Source: Microbacterium thalassium (GTDB lineage Bacteria > Actinomycetota > Actinomycetes > Actinomycetales > Microbacteriaceae). Taken from it: a DNA stretch of 64,000 bases. A model generated the notes under the pieces. The model worked only from the letters and a program-made list of their open reading frames with translations, did no database searches and had not been told where the DNA came from. Below are positions 47,237 to 56,440 of the stretch, one piece after another (within the stretch, counting starts at the first letter, position 1; each line of letters opens with the position of its first letter). The position numbers were made by a program, and so were the translations under genes. The stretch is from the NCBI RefSeq assembly GCF_014208045.1, contig NZ_JACHML010000001.1:1674001-1738000 (forward strand), given 5' to 3'.

Positions 47237-48919
47237 CTACGCGCCGCTGTCGTGCTGCTCGCGCACCAGCTCCACGACCTCGTCGTACTTCGGCGAGTTC
47301 ATGAAGTTGTCCACCGACACGTGGATGGCGTCGGGGTGCTTCTGGCGCGCCCGGTCGGTGAGCTGGTTCTGCGTGATGATCAGGTCCTCGGAGCCGTCGA
47401 GGTTCGCGACCGCCTTGTTGACGACGGTGACGTCCTCGATGCCGATCTTCTTGATCTTGTTGCGCAGGACGCTGGCGCCCATCGCCGACGATCCCATGCC
47501 CGCGTCGCACGCGAACACGATGGACGAGACCTTGCGGATCGTGACCGTGCCGCCGCTGAGCTGCCCGCCGGTCTCGGCCTCGGTCTCGAGCTTGTCGACG
47601 GCCTCTTCGGCCTCGCGGACCGCTTCGCGGTCCTGGCCGTCCGAGACGCGCAGCGCGTCCAGGGCGGCCGAGGACTTGCCCTTGTTCGCCTCGGTCTGGT
47701 CGATCGCCGACGAGAACTTGTCGCCCTCGGCGAGCAGGTCGCGCTTGCGCGTGGCCCGCAGCATGATCGCGGTGAGGATGAACGTCACCGCCGCCGCCAG
47801 GATCACCGACAGGTACACCACCATCAGGTTTCCGACGCCTGGCCCGATGCCGGCGAAGGTCACCGCGATGATGCTTCCGGGTGCGGCCGGGAACGCCAGT
47901 CCGCCGCCGAGGAGCATGTTCGTGGTCACGCCGGTCGCACCTCCCGCGATCAGGGCCAGCAGCGTGATCGGCTTGCTCAGTGCGTACGGGAAGTAGATCT
48001 CGTGGATGCCCCCGAAGAACTGGATGATGATCGCACCCGGAGCGGACGCCTTGGCGGCTCCGACACCGAAGAAGGTGAAGGCGAGGAGGAGTCCGACACC
48101 GGGGCCGGGGTTGGCCTCGATGAGGAACAGGATCGACTTGCCCGCCTCCGCGGCCTGCTCGATGCCCAGCGGCGTGAACACGCCGTGGTTGATCGCGTTG
48201 TTGAGGAACAGGACCTTCGCCGGCTCCACGATCACCGACAGGAACGGCAGCAGGTTGTAGTCGACCAGCCAGCCGACGATGAGGCCGAGGAACGCGCTGA
48301 TGCCGAGCATGACCGGGCCGAAGACGAAGAACCCGACGATGGCGAGGATCATGCCGAGGATTCCGGCGGAGAAGTTGTTCACCAGCATCTCGAACCCGGG
48401 CTTGATCTTGCCGTCCCAGATGCGGTCCATCCACTTCGTGGCCAGGCCCGCGAACGGTCCCATGATCATCGCGCCGAGGAACATCGGGATGTCGGTGCCG
48501 ACGATGACGCCCATCACGGCGATCGTCGCCACCACGCCGCCTCGCTCGCCGTAGACCATGCGACCTGCGGTGTTGGCGATGAGCAGCGGCAGCAGGTAGA
48601 CGATCATCGGGCCGACGAGACCGACGTAGGCGAAGAAGTTGCCGTTCTCGCCCTCGGCGAGCGCCAGCATGGCGCCGTCCCAGCCGATCTGCGCCGCGTC
48701 GCCGCCGCTGCCCAGGATGTCCGACACCGGATACCAGTGCCAGCCGAACGGGCTGTTCGGCCCGAGGAACCCGGACGGGATGAAGAGCATCGTGATGAAG
48801 CCCCAGGCGATGAATGCCGCGATGTTCGGCATGATCATGCCGGAGAGGAACGTGCCGAAGCGCTGGACGTGGATCTGCGCCTTCTTCGCTCCTGAAACGG
48901 ATTGTGACGCCGTTGTCAT
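47237..48919 (-). CDS. mtlA: PTS mannitol EIICB permease
   Basis: 560 residues. The N-terminal EIIC part (about residues 15-345) has the membrane segments and the sugar-binding motif GGIHEIYFPY. A linker rich in Glu/Asp follows, then EIIB (from about 460) with the phosphocysteine in VFACDAGMGSSAMG. No EIIA domain is fused, matching the separate mtlF. The ATG overlaps the ptsI stop (ATGA), so permease and Enzyme I are translationally coupled. Confidence 0.95.
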   Translation of the reverse strand: MTTASQSVSGAKKAQIHVQRFGTFLSGMIMPNIAAFIAWGFITMLFIPSGFLGPNSPFGWHWYPVSDILGSGGDAAQIGWDGAMLALAEGENGNFFAYVGLVGPMIVYLLPLLIANTAGRMVYGERGGVVATIAVMGVIVGTDIPMFLGAMIMGPFAGLATKWMDRIWDGKIKPGFEMLVNNFSAGILGMILAIVGFFVFGPVMLGISAFLGLIVGWLVDYNLLPFLSVIVEPAKVLFLNNAINHGVFTPLGIEQAAEAGKSILFLIEANPGPGVGLLLAFTFFGVGAAKASAPGAIIIQFFGGIHEIYFPYALSKPITLLALIAGGATGVTTNMLLGGGLAFPAAPGSIIAVTFAGIGPGVGNLMVVYLSVILAAAVTFILTAIMLRATRKRDLLAEGDKFSSAIDQTEANKGKSSAALDALRVSDGQDREAVREAEEAVDKLETEAETGGQLSGGTVTIRKVSSIVFACDAGMGSSAMGASVLRNKIKKIGIEDVTVVNKAVANLDGSEDLIITQNQLTDRARQKHPDAIHVSVDNFMNSPKYDEVVELVREQHDSGA

Positions 48920-50589
48920 TGCTGTGTCTCCTTCGTTCGGGCCGCGGCCTCCTGTGCCGCGACTCGGGCAGACGCCGCGTCGTCCGCGGCGAGGGCTGCC
49001 TCGGCGATGCGGGACGCATCGTCGAGGGTGTGGTCGAGCAGGGTCGCTCGAACATCTGCGAGGGCCGTGGGGGCCATGGACAGGCTCGTCGCGCCGAGGC
49101 CGACGAGGACGACGGCCAGCAGCGGGTCGGCGGCGGCTTCGCCGCAGATCCCGACGGGCTTGCCGTTGGTGCGGCCGGCGTCGCCGGTCGCCTTCACCAG
49201 GCGCAGCACCGCGGGGTGCCACGGATCCTGGAACGAGGCCACCGAGCCGAGCAGGCGGTCGGCGGCCATCGTGTACTGGGTCAGGTCGTTGGTGCCGATC
49301 GAGGCGAAGTCGGCGTGGGCGAGGATGCGGTCGGCCAGCAGCGCCGACGACGGAACCTCGACCATGACGCCGGCGGTCTTGATGTCGTACTCGCGGGCGA
49401 GGGTCACGAAGTACTCGGTCTCCTCGACGGTCGCGACCATCGGGGCCATGACCCACAGGTCCGCCTCGGTGGCGGCATCCGCCTCGGCGAGCGCCGTCAG
49501 CTGCTCGCGCAGGATGTCCTCGCTGGCCCGGAGGGCGCGCAGGCCTCGAAGGCCGAGCGCCGGGTTCTCCTCGTGCGCGTCGTTGAGGAACGCCAGCGGC
49601 TTGTCGGCGCCGGCGTCCAGCGCCCGCACGACGACCTTCTTGCCGGGGAACGCCTGCAGCAGCTTGGTGTACGCCTCGCGCTGCTGGGCGACGGTCGGCG
49701 CCTGATTGGCGCTGAGGAACAGGAACTCGGTGCGGAACAGGCCCACGCCCTCGGCGCCCAGCGCGACGGCCTCCTCGGCGCCGTCGGCGTTGCCGAGGTT
49801 CGCCAGCAGCGGCACCGCGGTGCCGTCGGCGAGCGCGCCGGGCGTGCGGGGAGCGGATGCCGCGTCGGCGCGCGCCGCGGCGCGTTTCTGCGCCCGGTCG
49901 AGCTCGTCGGCGGTCGGCTCGGTCGTCACGACCCCGCCCGCGGCGTCGACGATCACCGTCTCGCCGTCGGCGAGCCCGGTCGCCGCCGTCGCGCCGACGA
50001 TCGCGACGATCGCCTTCTCCCGCGCGAGGATCGCCGTGTGCGACGTGGGCCCGCCCTCGGTCGTGACCAGCGCGAGCACCATGTCGAGGTCCAGGAGCGC
50101 CGTGTCGGCGGGGGCGAGGTCCTTCGCGACGAGCACGAACGGATGACCCGGCTCGGGGACGCCCGGCGCCGGCACGCCGCGCAGGCGCGCGATGACGCGC
50201 TGAGCGACGTCGTCGAGGTCGGCGGCGCGCTCGCCGAGGTAGCCGCCGAGCGCGGTCAGCTGGTCGCGGAACGACGCGAAGGCGTCGAAGACCGCGAACT
50301 CGCCGTTCTTGCCCTGGGCGATGCGGGCGTTCACCTCGTCGGCGAGCGTGGGATCCTCGGCCATCATGGCCTGCGCCTCGAGCACGTCGCGAGCCGCCCC
50401 GCCCGCCTGCTCGCCGCGCTGCTCCAGCTCGCGTGCGACGGCGCCGACGGCCTCGGTCACGCGGGCCTTCTCCGCGTCGGCGCCGAGCGTGCTCGGCTCG
50501 TCGGCCGGCGCCGGCAGCGGCTCGGCCATGCGCGCGACCGGGCCCTGCGCGACGCCCAGCCCGATTCCGACTCCTCTGATCTCGGCCAT
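48916..50589 (-). CDS. ptsI: PTS Enzyme I
   Basis: 557 residues. Autophosphorylates with PEP at the histidine of EGGPTSHTAILAREK (about residue 183) and passes phosphate to HPr. The PEP-binding barrel shows LFRTEFLFL, MVEVPSSALLADRIL and SIGTNDLTQYTMAADR, with the active Cys in VGICGEAAADP. The ATG at 50589 is preferred to a GTG six bases upstream; GAGGAG lies within the ptsH tail. Confidence 0.96.
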   Translation of the reverse strand: MAEIRGVGIGLGVAQGPVARMAEPLPAPADEPSTLGADAEKARVTEAVGAVARELEQRGEQAGGAARDVLEAQAMMAEDPTLADEVNARIAQGKNGEFAVFDAFASFRDQLTALGGYLGERAADLDDVAQRVIARLRGVPAPGVPEPGHPFVLVAKDLAPADTALLDLDMVLALVTTEGGPTSHTAILAREKAIVAIVGATAATGLADGETVIVDAAGGVVTTEPTADELDRAQKRAAARADAASAPRTPGALADGTAVPLLANLGNADGAEEAVALGAEGVGLFRTEFLFLSANQAPTVAQQREAYTKLLQAFPGKKVVVRALDAGADKPLAFLNDAHEENPALGLRGLRALRASEDILREQLTALAEADAATEADLWVMAPMVATVEETEYFVTLAREYDIKTAGVMVEVPSSALLADRILAHADFASIGTNDLTQYTMAADRLLGSVASFQDPWHPAVLRLVKATGDAGRTNGKPVGICGEAAADPLLAVVLVGLGATSLSMAPTALADVRATLLDHTLDDASRIAEAALAADDAASARVAAQEAAARTKETQQ

Positions 50590-50591
50590 GG

Positions 50592-50867
50592 TCACTCCTC
50601 GTCGTGGTCGGTGGACAGCAGTTCTGCGAGCGCGTCGAGCACCGACTCGGCGCCGTCGCCGTCGGCGGTGAGGGTGACGTAGTCGCCCTGCTCGGCGCCG
50701 AGCGAGATCACGCCGAGGATGCTCGCGGCGTTCACCGGAGCACCGGAGCCCTTCGCGACGGTGACGGGGATGCCGGCATCCCGCGCGGCCTGGGCGAAGA
50801 GCTTCGCCGGGCGCGCGTGGAGCCCGTGTGACGATCCGATGCGTACGGTCCGCGATTCGGCAGCCAT
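50592..50867 (-). CDS. ptsH: PTS phosphocarrier protein HPr
   Basis: 91 residues. Phosphorylated by Enzyme I on His17 (SSHGLHARPA). Ser49 (NAASILGVISLG) is in the place of the regulatory serine of Firmicutes HPr, but no HPr kinase is seen here. AGAGAGG precedes the ATG. Followed by ptsI. Confidence 0.95.
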   Translation of the reverse strand: MAAESRTVRIGSSHGLHARPAKLFAQAARDAGIPVTVAKGSGAPVNAASILGVISLGAEQGDYVTLTADGDGAESVLDALAELLSTDHDEE

Positions 50868-50916
50868 GGCTTGACCTCTCTGTCTGGGTGGTTCTGTTCG
50901 GTTGTCGGTCCGGCGG

Positions 50917-51225
50917 CTACGGCTTGCCGATCGCCTCCTGGAGCAGGGCGAGCGTCCGGCTCCCGTCGAGATCCTGGAAGATGTCGTCGGGCAGCAGCAC
51001 GACCGTCGTCCCGCGCACGGCCGCATCGTGTCGGATGCGCTCCAGCGCATGAGACAGGTGCGGCCCCACCAGGACCACGTCCGCGGCGTCGAGATCGATC
51101 GGAAGCGACTGCTCGGTGCCGGCGAACGCGGAGTAGGCGAGCCCTTCGGCATGCGCCGCGTGGCGCACGCGCTGTGCGACGAATGTGCTGGACGCACCGG
51201 CGCCGCAGACAACCAGGATCCTCAT
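50917..51225 (-). CDS. Orphan PTS EIIB-like protein (lactose/cellobiose type)
   Basis: 102 residues starting MRILVVCGAGASSTFVAQ, the phosphocysteine loop of Lac/cellobiose EIIB (CxxGxSS). No matching EIIC or EIIA is nearby: mtlA already carries its own EIIB. It may have a regulatory role or serve a distant permease. GGAGG lies before the ATG. First gene of the operon ending in mtlD. Confidence 0.85.
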   Translation of the reverse strand: MRILVVCGAGASSTFVAQRVRHAAHAEGLAYSAFAGTEQSLPIDLDAADVVLVGPHLSHALERIRHDAAVRGTTVVLLPDDIFQDLDGSRTLALLQEAIGKP

Positions 51226-51247
51226 CGACCCGCCTCCTCTTGTGGCC

Positions 51248-51276
51248 ATTCTTGTGAGTTGCCTGGGAGCGGACAA
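51248..51276 (-). promoter_or_regulatory. Sigma-A promoter of the PTS operon
   Basis: TTGTCC (51271-51276) and AAGAAT (51248-51253) are spaced by exactly 17 nt on the minus strand, starting transcription near 51241. GTTG ... CAAC half-sites straddle the spacer and may be where MtlR acts. Confidence 0.6.
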
Positions 51277-51304
51277 CCACTCCTCTTTCCGCAGGGGCGG
51301 AAAA

Positions 51305-51338
51305 CGAAGCGGCCCCCGGAAACCCGGGGGCCGCTTCG
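51305..51338 (-). terminator. Rho-independent terminator after the small membrane protein gene
   Basis: A perfect 15-bp GC-rich stem (CGAAGCGGCCCCCGG and complement) with a 4-nt loop, followed on the minus strand by TTTT. It insulates the upstream small membrane gene from the PTS operon. Confidence 0.9.
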
Positions 51339-51351
51339 TGGGAGCGCTCCA

Positions 51352-51696
51352 TCAGCTGAAGAACGCGTTCGCCTTCTTCGTGTAGAGGATGATCAGACCG
51401 ATGAGGGGGAGGATGCTCGCCCCGATGGTCGCCCACAGGCCGAAGCCGTCGACGGTGAACCACGCGACGATCGCGAGGATGATGTCGATCGCGAACACGA
51501 TCGCGAGGATCGTTCGGGAGGTGTTGCTGCCGCGGAAGAGCCCCAGGCTCACCGCGATCGTGATGACGCCGAGGATGATGCTCACCCACCCCGCCCACGA
51601 GAAGATGTGGAAGATGCCGCTGATGATCGTGAAGAGACCGTTGATCCACGCGATGATCGCGACGAGTGTGACGCCGAACGGGCGCTGACCTGCCAT
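51352..51696 (-). CDS. Small four-helix membrane protein, unknown function
   Basis: 114 residues with four hydrophobic segments and almost no loops; GVTLVAIIAWINGLFTIISG and a second WINGLF-like half (FAIDIILAIVAWF) hint at internal duplication. It resembles short, widespread actinobacterial membrane proteins with no known role. GAAGGAG precedes the ATG. It lies between the PTS operon and mtlR but has its own terminator, so it may be unrelated. Confidence 0.75.
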   Translation of the reverse strand: MAGQRPFGVTLVAIIAWINGLFTIISGIFHIFSWAGWVSIILGVITIAVSLGLFRGSNTSRTILAIVFAIDIILAIVAWFTVDGFGLWATIGASILPLIGLIILYTKKANAFFS

Positions 51697-51866
51697 GTGC
51701 TGCTACTCCTTCGGGGGAGGACCGGATGGGCGGACTGCCCGCATCGCTCACGCTAGCGGTGGATGACCCCCGCCGCGACGAGGCGGGGCCCGCCGTCGCC
51801 GATCGTGGTTGACTTGGCAGGATCGGCGGTCGCTGCGCGGCACCGCCGCGAGACGCAGGGAGCACC

Positions 51867-53798
51867 GTGACCCGAGCCAGACAGGATCGTCTGATGAGCC
51901 TGCTCCTGCGCGACGGCGACTGGGTAACCGCCGGAGCCCTCGCCGACACTCTGGGCGTGACGCCGCGCAGCATCCGCTCGTACGTGACGGCGCTCAACGA
52001 GCGCGTGCCGACCGGCGTCGCCGTCGAGTCGGGCCCCCACGGCTACCGCGCCGGAGCGGATGCCGGCGCGGCGATGCGCAGCGTGCCGACCGTGACGGGA
52101 ACGCCGCGCGACCGGCTCCACACGCTCGTCCGCGCGCTCCTGGATGCTCCCGACGGCATCGACGTGTTCGCCACCGCCGATGCGCTGTTCGTCAGTCCCG
52201 CCACGCTCGACGCCGACCTCGCACGCGTGCGCGCCCTGCTGGGCGGGACGCAGCTGACCCTGGAGCGCTCGGCATCGACCGCCCGGCTGCGGGGCACCGA
52301 GGCCGCGCAGCGCCGCCTGCTGTCGACGCTCGCGCACGACGAGATGGAGGCCGGCTCGTTCGACCTGGCGGCGCTGCGGCGCACCCTCGGAACGGAATCG
52401 GTCGGCGCCGCCGCGTTCGGCCCGTTCAAGGCGGACCTCGTCGCGCAGCTGGGCGAGCTGGGCTACTTCGTCAACGAGATCGGCATCGCCGACGTGCTGA
52501 TGCACATCGCGATCGCGATCGACCGCGTGTCGCAGGACCGGCCGCTCGCGGCGACCGAACAGCCGGCATCCGAGGCGCAGACCGAGGTGGCCGGCATGCT
52601 GGCCGAGCTCGTCGCCCGCGACCTGGATGTGGTGCTGGGCGCCGGCGACCTGCAGCACCTGGCGACGCTCGTGCTCACGCGCGTGGTCGCACCCGGCGCC
52701 GGCGACGCGGGGCGGCGCGACTCCACCCGCGCGGCGCTGGACCCCGCCGTGGAGCATGCGGTCCGCGAGACCGTCGAGCGGGCCGCGGCGGAGTTCCTCG
52801 TCGACATCGCCCACGAGGACTTCGTCCTGCGCCTGGCCCTGCACGTGCAGAATCTCCGCCTGCGGGCGCGCGAGCAGGCGTGGTCGCGCAACCCGCTCAC
52901 CCGTTCGCTGAAGTCGACGTACCCGATGATCTTCGAGGTGGCGGTCTTCATCGCCAGCGAGCTGGCGGAGCGGCTCGAGATCCCCCTCATGGACGATGAG
53001 ATCGCCTACATCGCGATGCACGTCGGCGGTCGGCTCGAGCGCAGCCGTCGCGGCGACCAGCTGCTGACGGCGACGATCGTGTGCCCCGGCTACTACGAGC
53101 TGCACGAGCTGCTGCGCTCGAGCGTCGACCGATCCCTCGGGCAGGCGATCGAGGTCGTGGGCGTCGAGACGCGCGTCGACCCCGACTGGGACACGATCGG
53201 CACCGATCTGGTCCTGACCACGATCGATCCCGTCGCCTCGGGCGAGAGGTTCGTGCGCATCCAGCCGTTCCTCACCGACGCCGACATCGAGCGCGTCCAG
53301 TCCGCGGCCGGCCGCATCCGGCGGGCGCGCCGGCTGGCGCGGCTGCGCACCGAGCTCGAACGGTACTTCGACGCCTCGGCGTTCGTGCACGGGCTGGACG
53401 CCTCGGGCGCTCCCGAGGCGGTGATCCGGCGCCTCGGCGACCTCCTGATCACCCAGGGCGTGGTCGACGAGGCCTACGTCGAACGCGCGCTGCAGCGGGA
53501 GGAGCTCTCGTCGACCGCCTTCACCGACGCGCTGGCCGTCCCGCACGCCATCGGGATGACCGCCACCCGCACGGCCATCGCGATCGGCATCGCCGACCCG
53601 TCGATCCCGTGGGGGGACCGGCGCGTGCAGGTGGTCGCGCTCGTGGCGTTCTCGGAGAGCGACCGCGAGGCGTTCCAGACCGTGTTCGAGCAGTTCGTCG
53701 AGGTCTTCAACGAGCGCGAGAGCGCGCAGCGCATCGTGCGCCGCGCGACCGACTTCTCGGGCTTCCTCGACGAGCTCGTCGCCGTCATCGACGGCTGA
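51867..53798 (+). CDS. mtlR: PRD-containing PTS-dependent transcriptional regulator (MtlR type)
   Basis: 643 residues. N-terminal HTH (LADTLGVTPRSIRSYVTALN), PRD1 (His near 212, LMHIAIAID), PRD2 (His near 325 and 384, LALHVQN and IAMHVGG), an EIIB-like domain (Cys near 405, VCPGYYELHEL) and a C-terminal EIIA-like domain with LAVPHAIG (His near 559). Phosphorylation by HPr and PTS partners at the PRDs and EIIA tunes DNA binding in this family, linking mannitol-operon expression to sugar supply. The GTG at 51867 has a GCAGGGAG upstream. It is divergent from the PTS operon, with the small membrane gene between. Confidence 0.92.
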   Translation: MTRARQDRLMSLLLRDGDWVTAGALADTLGVTPRSIRSYVTALNERVPTGVAVESGPHGYRAGADAGAAMRSVPTVTGTPRDRLHTLVRALLDAPDGIDVFATADALFVSPATLDADLARVRALLGGTQLTLERSASTARLRGTEAAQRRLLSTLAHDEMEAGSFDLAALRRTLGTESVGAAAFGPFKADLVAQLGELGYFVNEIGIADVLMHIAIAIDRVSQDRPLAATEQPASEAQTEVAGMLAELVARDLDVVLGAGDLQHLATLVLTRVVAPGAGDAGRRDSTRAALDPAVEHAVRETVERAAAEFLVDIAHEDFVLRLALHVQNLRLRAREQAWSRNPLTRSLKSTYPMIFEVAVFIASELAERLEIPLMDDEIAYIAMHVGGRLERSRRGDQLLTATIVCPGYYELHELLRSSVDRSLGQAIEVVGVETRVDPDWDTIGTDLVLTTIDPVASGERFVRIQPFLTDADIERVQSAAGRIRRARRLARLRTELERYFDASAFVHGLDASGAPEAVIRRLGDLLITQGVVDEAYVERALQREELSSTAFTDALAVPHAIGMTATRTAIAIGIADPSIPWGDRRVQVVALVAFSESDREAFQTVFEQFVEVFNERESAQRIVRRATDFSGFLDELVAVIDG

Positions 53799-53815
53799 CC
53801 CGGCATCCGCCCCCG

Positions 53816-54400
53816 TCAGCCTCGCGCGAGACGTTCGCGCAGACCGATCCGCACCGCGGGCCACTCGTGCGGCAGGATCGAGTAGACGACCGTGTCGCGC
53901 AGCGAGCCGTCGGGGCCGAGGCGGTGGTTGCGCAGCACGCCGTCCTGCCGCGCGCCCAGCCGTTCGATCGCCGCGCGGGACTGCCGGTTGTGCCAGTGGG
54001 TGCGGAACTCCACGGCGATCGCATCGCACTCCTCGAACGCGTGCGAGAGCAGCAGCAGCTTCGCCGCGGTGTTGACGGCGGTGCGCTGGGCGTCCGCCCC
54101 GATCCAGGTGTGGCCGATCTCGACGTGCCGGTTGGGCTGATCGATGTTGCAGTACGTCGTCATGCCGACCGCGCGGCCGGTGTCCAGGCGCCGCACCGCC
54201 CACGGGTTCATGCCGCCCGCGGCATGCTGCTCCCGGCGCCACGAGATCTCCGCGGGCACGGCGTCGGGGCGGGGCACCGACGTGTACCAGGCGTGCTCGA
54301 GTCCCGCCGCCGCCTCGGCGAGGTCGCCGGCGTGCTCGGGGCCGAGCGGCTCGAGCCGCACGACGGCGTTCTCCAGGGTGACCGGGTCGTCGAGGCGCAC
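53816..54400 (-). CDS. GNAT-family N-acetyltransferase (RimJ/RimL-like)
   Basis: 194 residues. VRLEPLGPEHAGDLAEAA opens the domain; VEIGHTWIGADAQRTAVNTAAKLLLL carries acetyl-CoA binding and RTHWHNRQSRAAIERLGARQDG the last strand pair. Substrate unknown. GTG start with TACGCT 6 nt upstream. Convergent with mtlR, 17 nt apart. Confidence 0.88.
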   Translation of the reverse strand: MRLDDPVTLENAVVRLEPLGPEHAGDLAEAAAGLEHAWYTSVPRPDAVPAEISWRREQHAAGGMNPWAVRRLDTGRAVGMTTYCNIDQPNRHVEIGHTWIGADAQRTAVNTAAKLLLLSHAFEECDAIAVEFRTHWHNRQSRAAIERLGARQDGVLRNHRLGPDGSLRDTVVYSILPHEWPAVRIGLRERLARG

Positions 54401-54442
54401 ACGTCGAGCGTAGGGCCTGCGGCGCGCCCGGGAGCGCCGGGG

Positions 54443-56440
54443 TCAGCCGATGCGGTCCAGCAGCTCGCGTGCGCCGGCCGTCACAGCGTCGAGGCGCGCC
54501 CGGGCCTCCTCGGCCGAGTCGGCGCGGACGTCCAGATACACCTTGAGCTTGGGCTCGGTGCCGCTCGGGCGCACGATGACGCGCGAGCCGTCGGTCAGCC
54601 AGTACCGCAGGACGTCCCCGGGCGGCAGTCCGTCGACACCGTCGCGCAGGTCGTCCGCATGGTGCACCGCGACATCGCCGATGGACTCGGGCTGCTTCTT
54701 GCGCAGCTTCTTCATCATGCGGCGGATCGTGTCGAGCTCCTCGACCCGGATCGAGATCTGGTCGCTCGCGAACGCGCCGAACGTGGCGTCGAACTCGTCC
54801 AGGAGGTCGCCGATCGACTGCCCGCGCCCGCGCGCCTCGGCGGCGAGACCCAGCATCGCCACGGCGGCCGAGATGCCGTCCTTGTCGCGCACCGTCTCGG
54901 GGTTCACGAGGTAGCCGAGCGCCTCCTCGAAGCCGAACACGATGCCCGGCGCTCGTGAGATCCACTTGAAGCCGGTGAGCGTCGCGACGAAGTCCAGCCC
55001 GTAGCGTTCGGCGATGACCTCCAGGCCGGGGCTCGACACGAGCGAACACGCCAGCGAGGCGCCCTCGGTCGCGCCCGCGTCGGCGGCGAGCCGTGCCGCG
55101 CGCCACCCGAGGAGCATGCCGATCTGGTTGCCGGTGAGCCGGCGCCAGCCGCCCTCGGCATCCGGGTCGGGCACCGCCACCGCGAGGCGGTCGGCGTCGG
55201 GGTCGTTCGCGATGATGAGCTCCGCGCCCACGTCGCTCGCCGTCTCGAAGGCGAGATCCATCGCTCCCGGCTCCTCCGGATTCGGGAACGACACCGTGGG
55301 GAAGGTGCCGTCGGGCTGGGCCTGCGCCTGCACCAGGACCGGCTGCGGGTACCCCGCCGCCTCGAGCACCTTCGAGAAGGTCTCGAGGCCGACGCCGTGC
55401 ATGGCCGTGTACACCCACGTCATGCCGGCCGCGCCGGTCGACGCGGGGGCGACGGCCGCCGTGGCCTGGATGTACGCCTCGACGAGCTCCTCGGGCGCCT
55501 GCTCGAACGCGAGCGAGCGCGGCAGCGTCGTCACGTCGGCCTCATCGGCCATACGCTGGATGTGCGCGGCGATCTCGGCGTCGGCCGGCGGCACGATCTG
55601 AGCGCCCTCGTCGGCGCCGCCCAGGTACACCTTGTACCCGTTGTCGTTCGGCGGGTTGTGGCTCGCGGTGACCATCACGCCCGCGGCGGCGCCGAGGTGC
55701 CGCACGGCGAAGGCGAGCACGGGCGTCGGAAGCAGGCGCGGGAGCAGCACCGCGCGGAGCCCGGCGCCGGCGAACAGCTCCGCCGAGTCCTTCGCGAACA
55801 CGTCGGAGTTGCGCCGGCCGTCGTAGCCGATGACCACGAGCGGCCCCTCGGCGATCGCCGGTCCCTCGGCCGCCGCGCCGTCGCCGACGGGTTCGGCGTC
55901 CTCGGGCGCCCAGTCCTCCGCGGCGGCCGCGTCCTCGTCCAGCCCGGTCTCGTCCTCGGGCTCGGTCTCCTCCTCCGCGTCCGCGGAGCCGGCGGCGACG
56001 GGCTCATCGGCCTCGAACTCCGCGTTCTCGGCCTCGAGGCGCTCGGCATCCGCGTCCGCCGCATCCGCATCCTCGACGGGGACGGCCTCGGCATTCGCCG
56101 GCGCAGCCTCGCCCGCCTTCTCGAGCAGGTACGCTGCGAGCCCCGCGGCCGCCTGCGCGACGAGCACGCGGTTCATGCGGTTGCTGCCGGCTCCCAGCGC
56201 TCCGCGCAGCCCGGCGGTGCCGAACGCCAGCCGGCTGCCGAAGCGGTCGTCGAGGACCGCGGCGGCGTCGGCGTCGCCGCGCTCGGCCGTCTCGATGATG
56301 GCGCGCAGCTCGGTGCGCGTCTCGCCGTCGGGATCCTGGGCCAGCCACGCGTGCGCCCGCGCGATCATCTCGGCGGCGTGCGGCCCGATCTCGGTGCTCG
56401 TCACCCCCGTCAGCGGCTCGTCGCCGCCCCACTCGCTCAC
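54443..56440 (-). CDS. Phosphosugar mutase (phosphoglucomutase/phosphomannomutase family)
   Basis: 665 residues, about 90 more than usual. FGTAGLRGALGAGSNRMN marks domain 1; GVMVTASHNPPNDNGYKVY (phosphoserine near 259) and NDPDADRLAVAV (Mg site) are intact; RPSGTEPKLKVYLDV is the phosphate-binding C-terminus. Residues about 111-199 form an acidic low-complexity insertion placed before LVVIGYDGRRNSD, where homologues have a short loop. It overlaps the PNP gene by GTGA, suggesting it turns ribose 1-phosphate into ribose 5-phosphate as a phosphopentomutase; the annotation as PGM/PMM rests on family only. Confidence 0.92.
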   Translation of the reverse strand: MSEWGGDEPLTGVTSTEIGPHAAEMIARAHAWLAQDPDGETRTELRAIIETAERGDADAAAVLDDRFGSRLAFGTAGLRGALGAGSNRMNRVLVAQAAAGLAAYLLEKAGEAAPANAEAVPVEDADAADADAERLEAENAEFEADEPVAAGSADAEEETEPEDETGLDEDAAAAEDWAPEDAEPVGDGAAAEGPAIAEGPLVVIGYDGRRNSDVFAKDSAELFAGAGLRAVLLPRLLPTPVLAFAVRHLGAAAGVMVTASHNPPNDNGYKVYLGGADEGAQIVPPADAEIAAHIQRMADEADVTTLPRSLAFEQAPEELVEAYIQATAAVAPASTGAAGMTWVYTAMHGVGLETFSKVLEAAGYPQPVLVQAQAQPDGTFPTVSFPNPEEPGAMDLAFETASDVGAELIIANDPDADRLAVAVPDPDAEGGWRRLTGNQIGMLLGWRAARLAADAGATEGASLACSLVSSPGLEVIAERYGLDFVATLTGFKWISRAPGIVFGFEEALGYLVNPETVRDKDGISAAVAMLGLAAEARGRGQSIGDLLDEFDATFGAFASDQISIRVEELDTIRRMMKKLRKKQPESIGDVAVHHADDLRDGVDGLPPGDVLRYWLTDGSRVIVRPSGTEPKLKVYLDVRADSAEEARARLDAVTAGARELLDRIG
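55844..56110 (-). other. Acidic low-complexity insertion in the mutase gene
   Basis: The insertion encodes Ala, Asp, Glu, Pro and Gly almost exclusively, with short repeats of GAC/GCG/GAG-type codons. It has no membrane or catalytic motif and is bounded by well-conserved family sequence on both sides, so it is an added, probably disordered, surface loop. Confidence 0.8.

Noticed and set aside
50592-50867. Catabolite control through HPr Ser49
   Set aside because: The serine is present, but no HPr kinase/phosphorylase or CcpA-type site was seen, and Actinobacteria generally lack this system.
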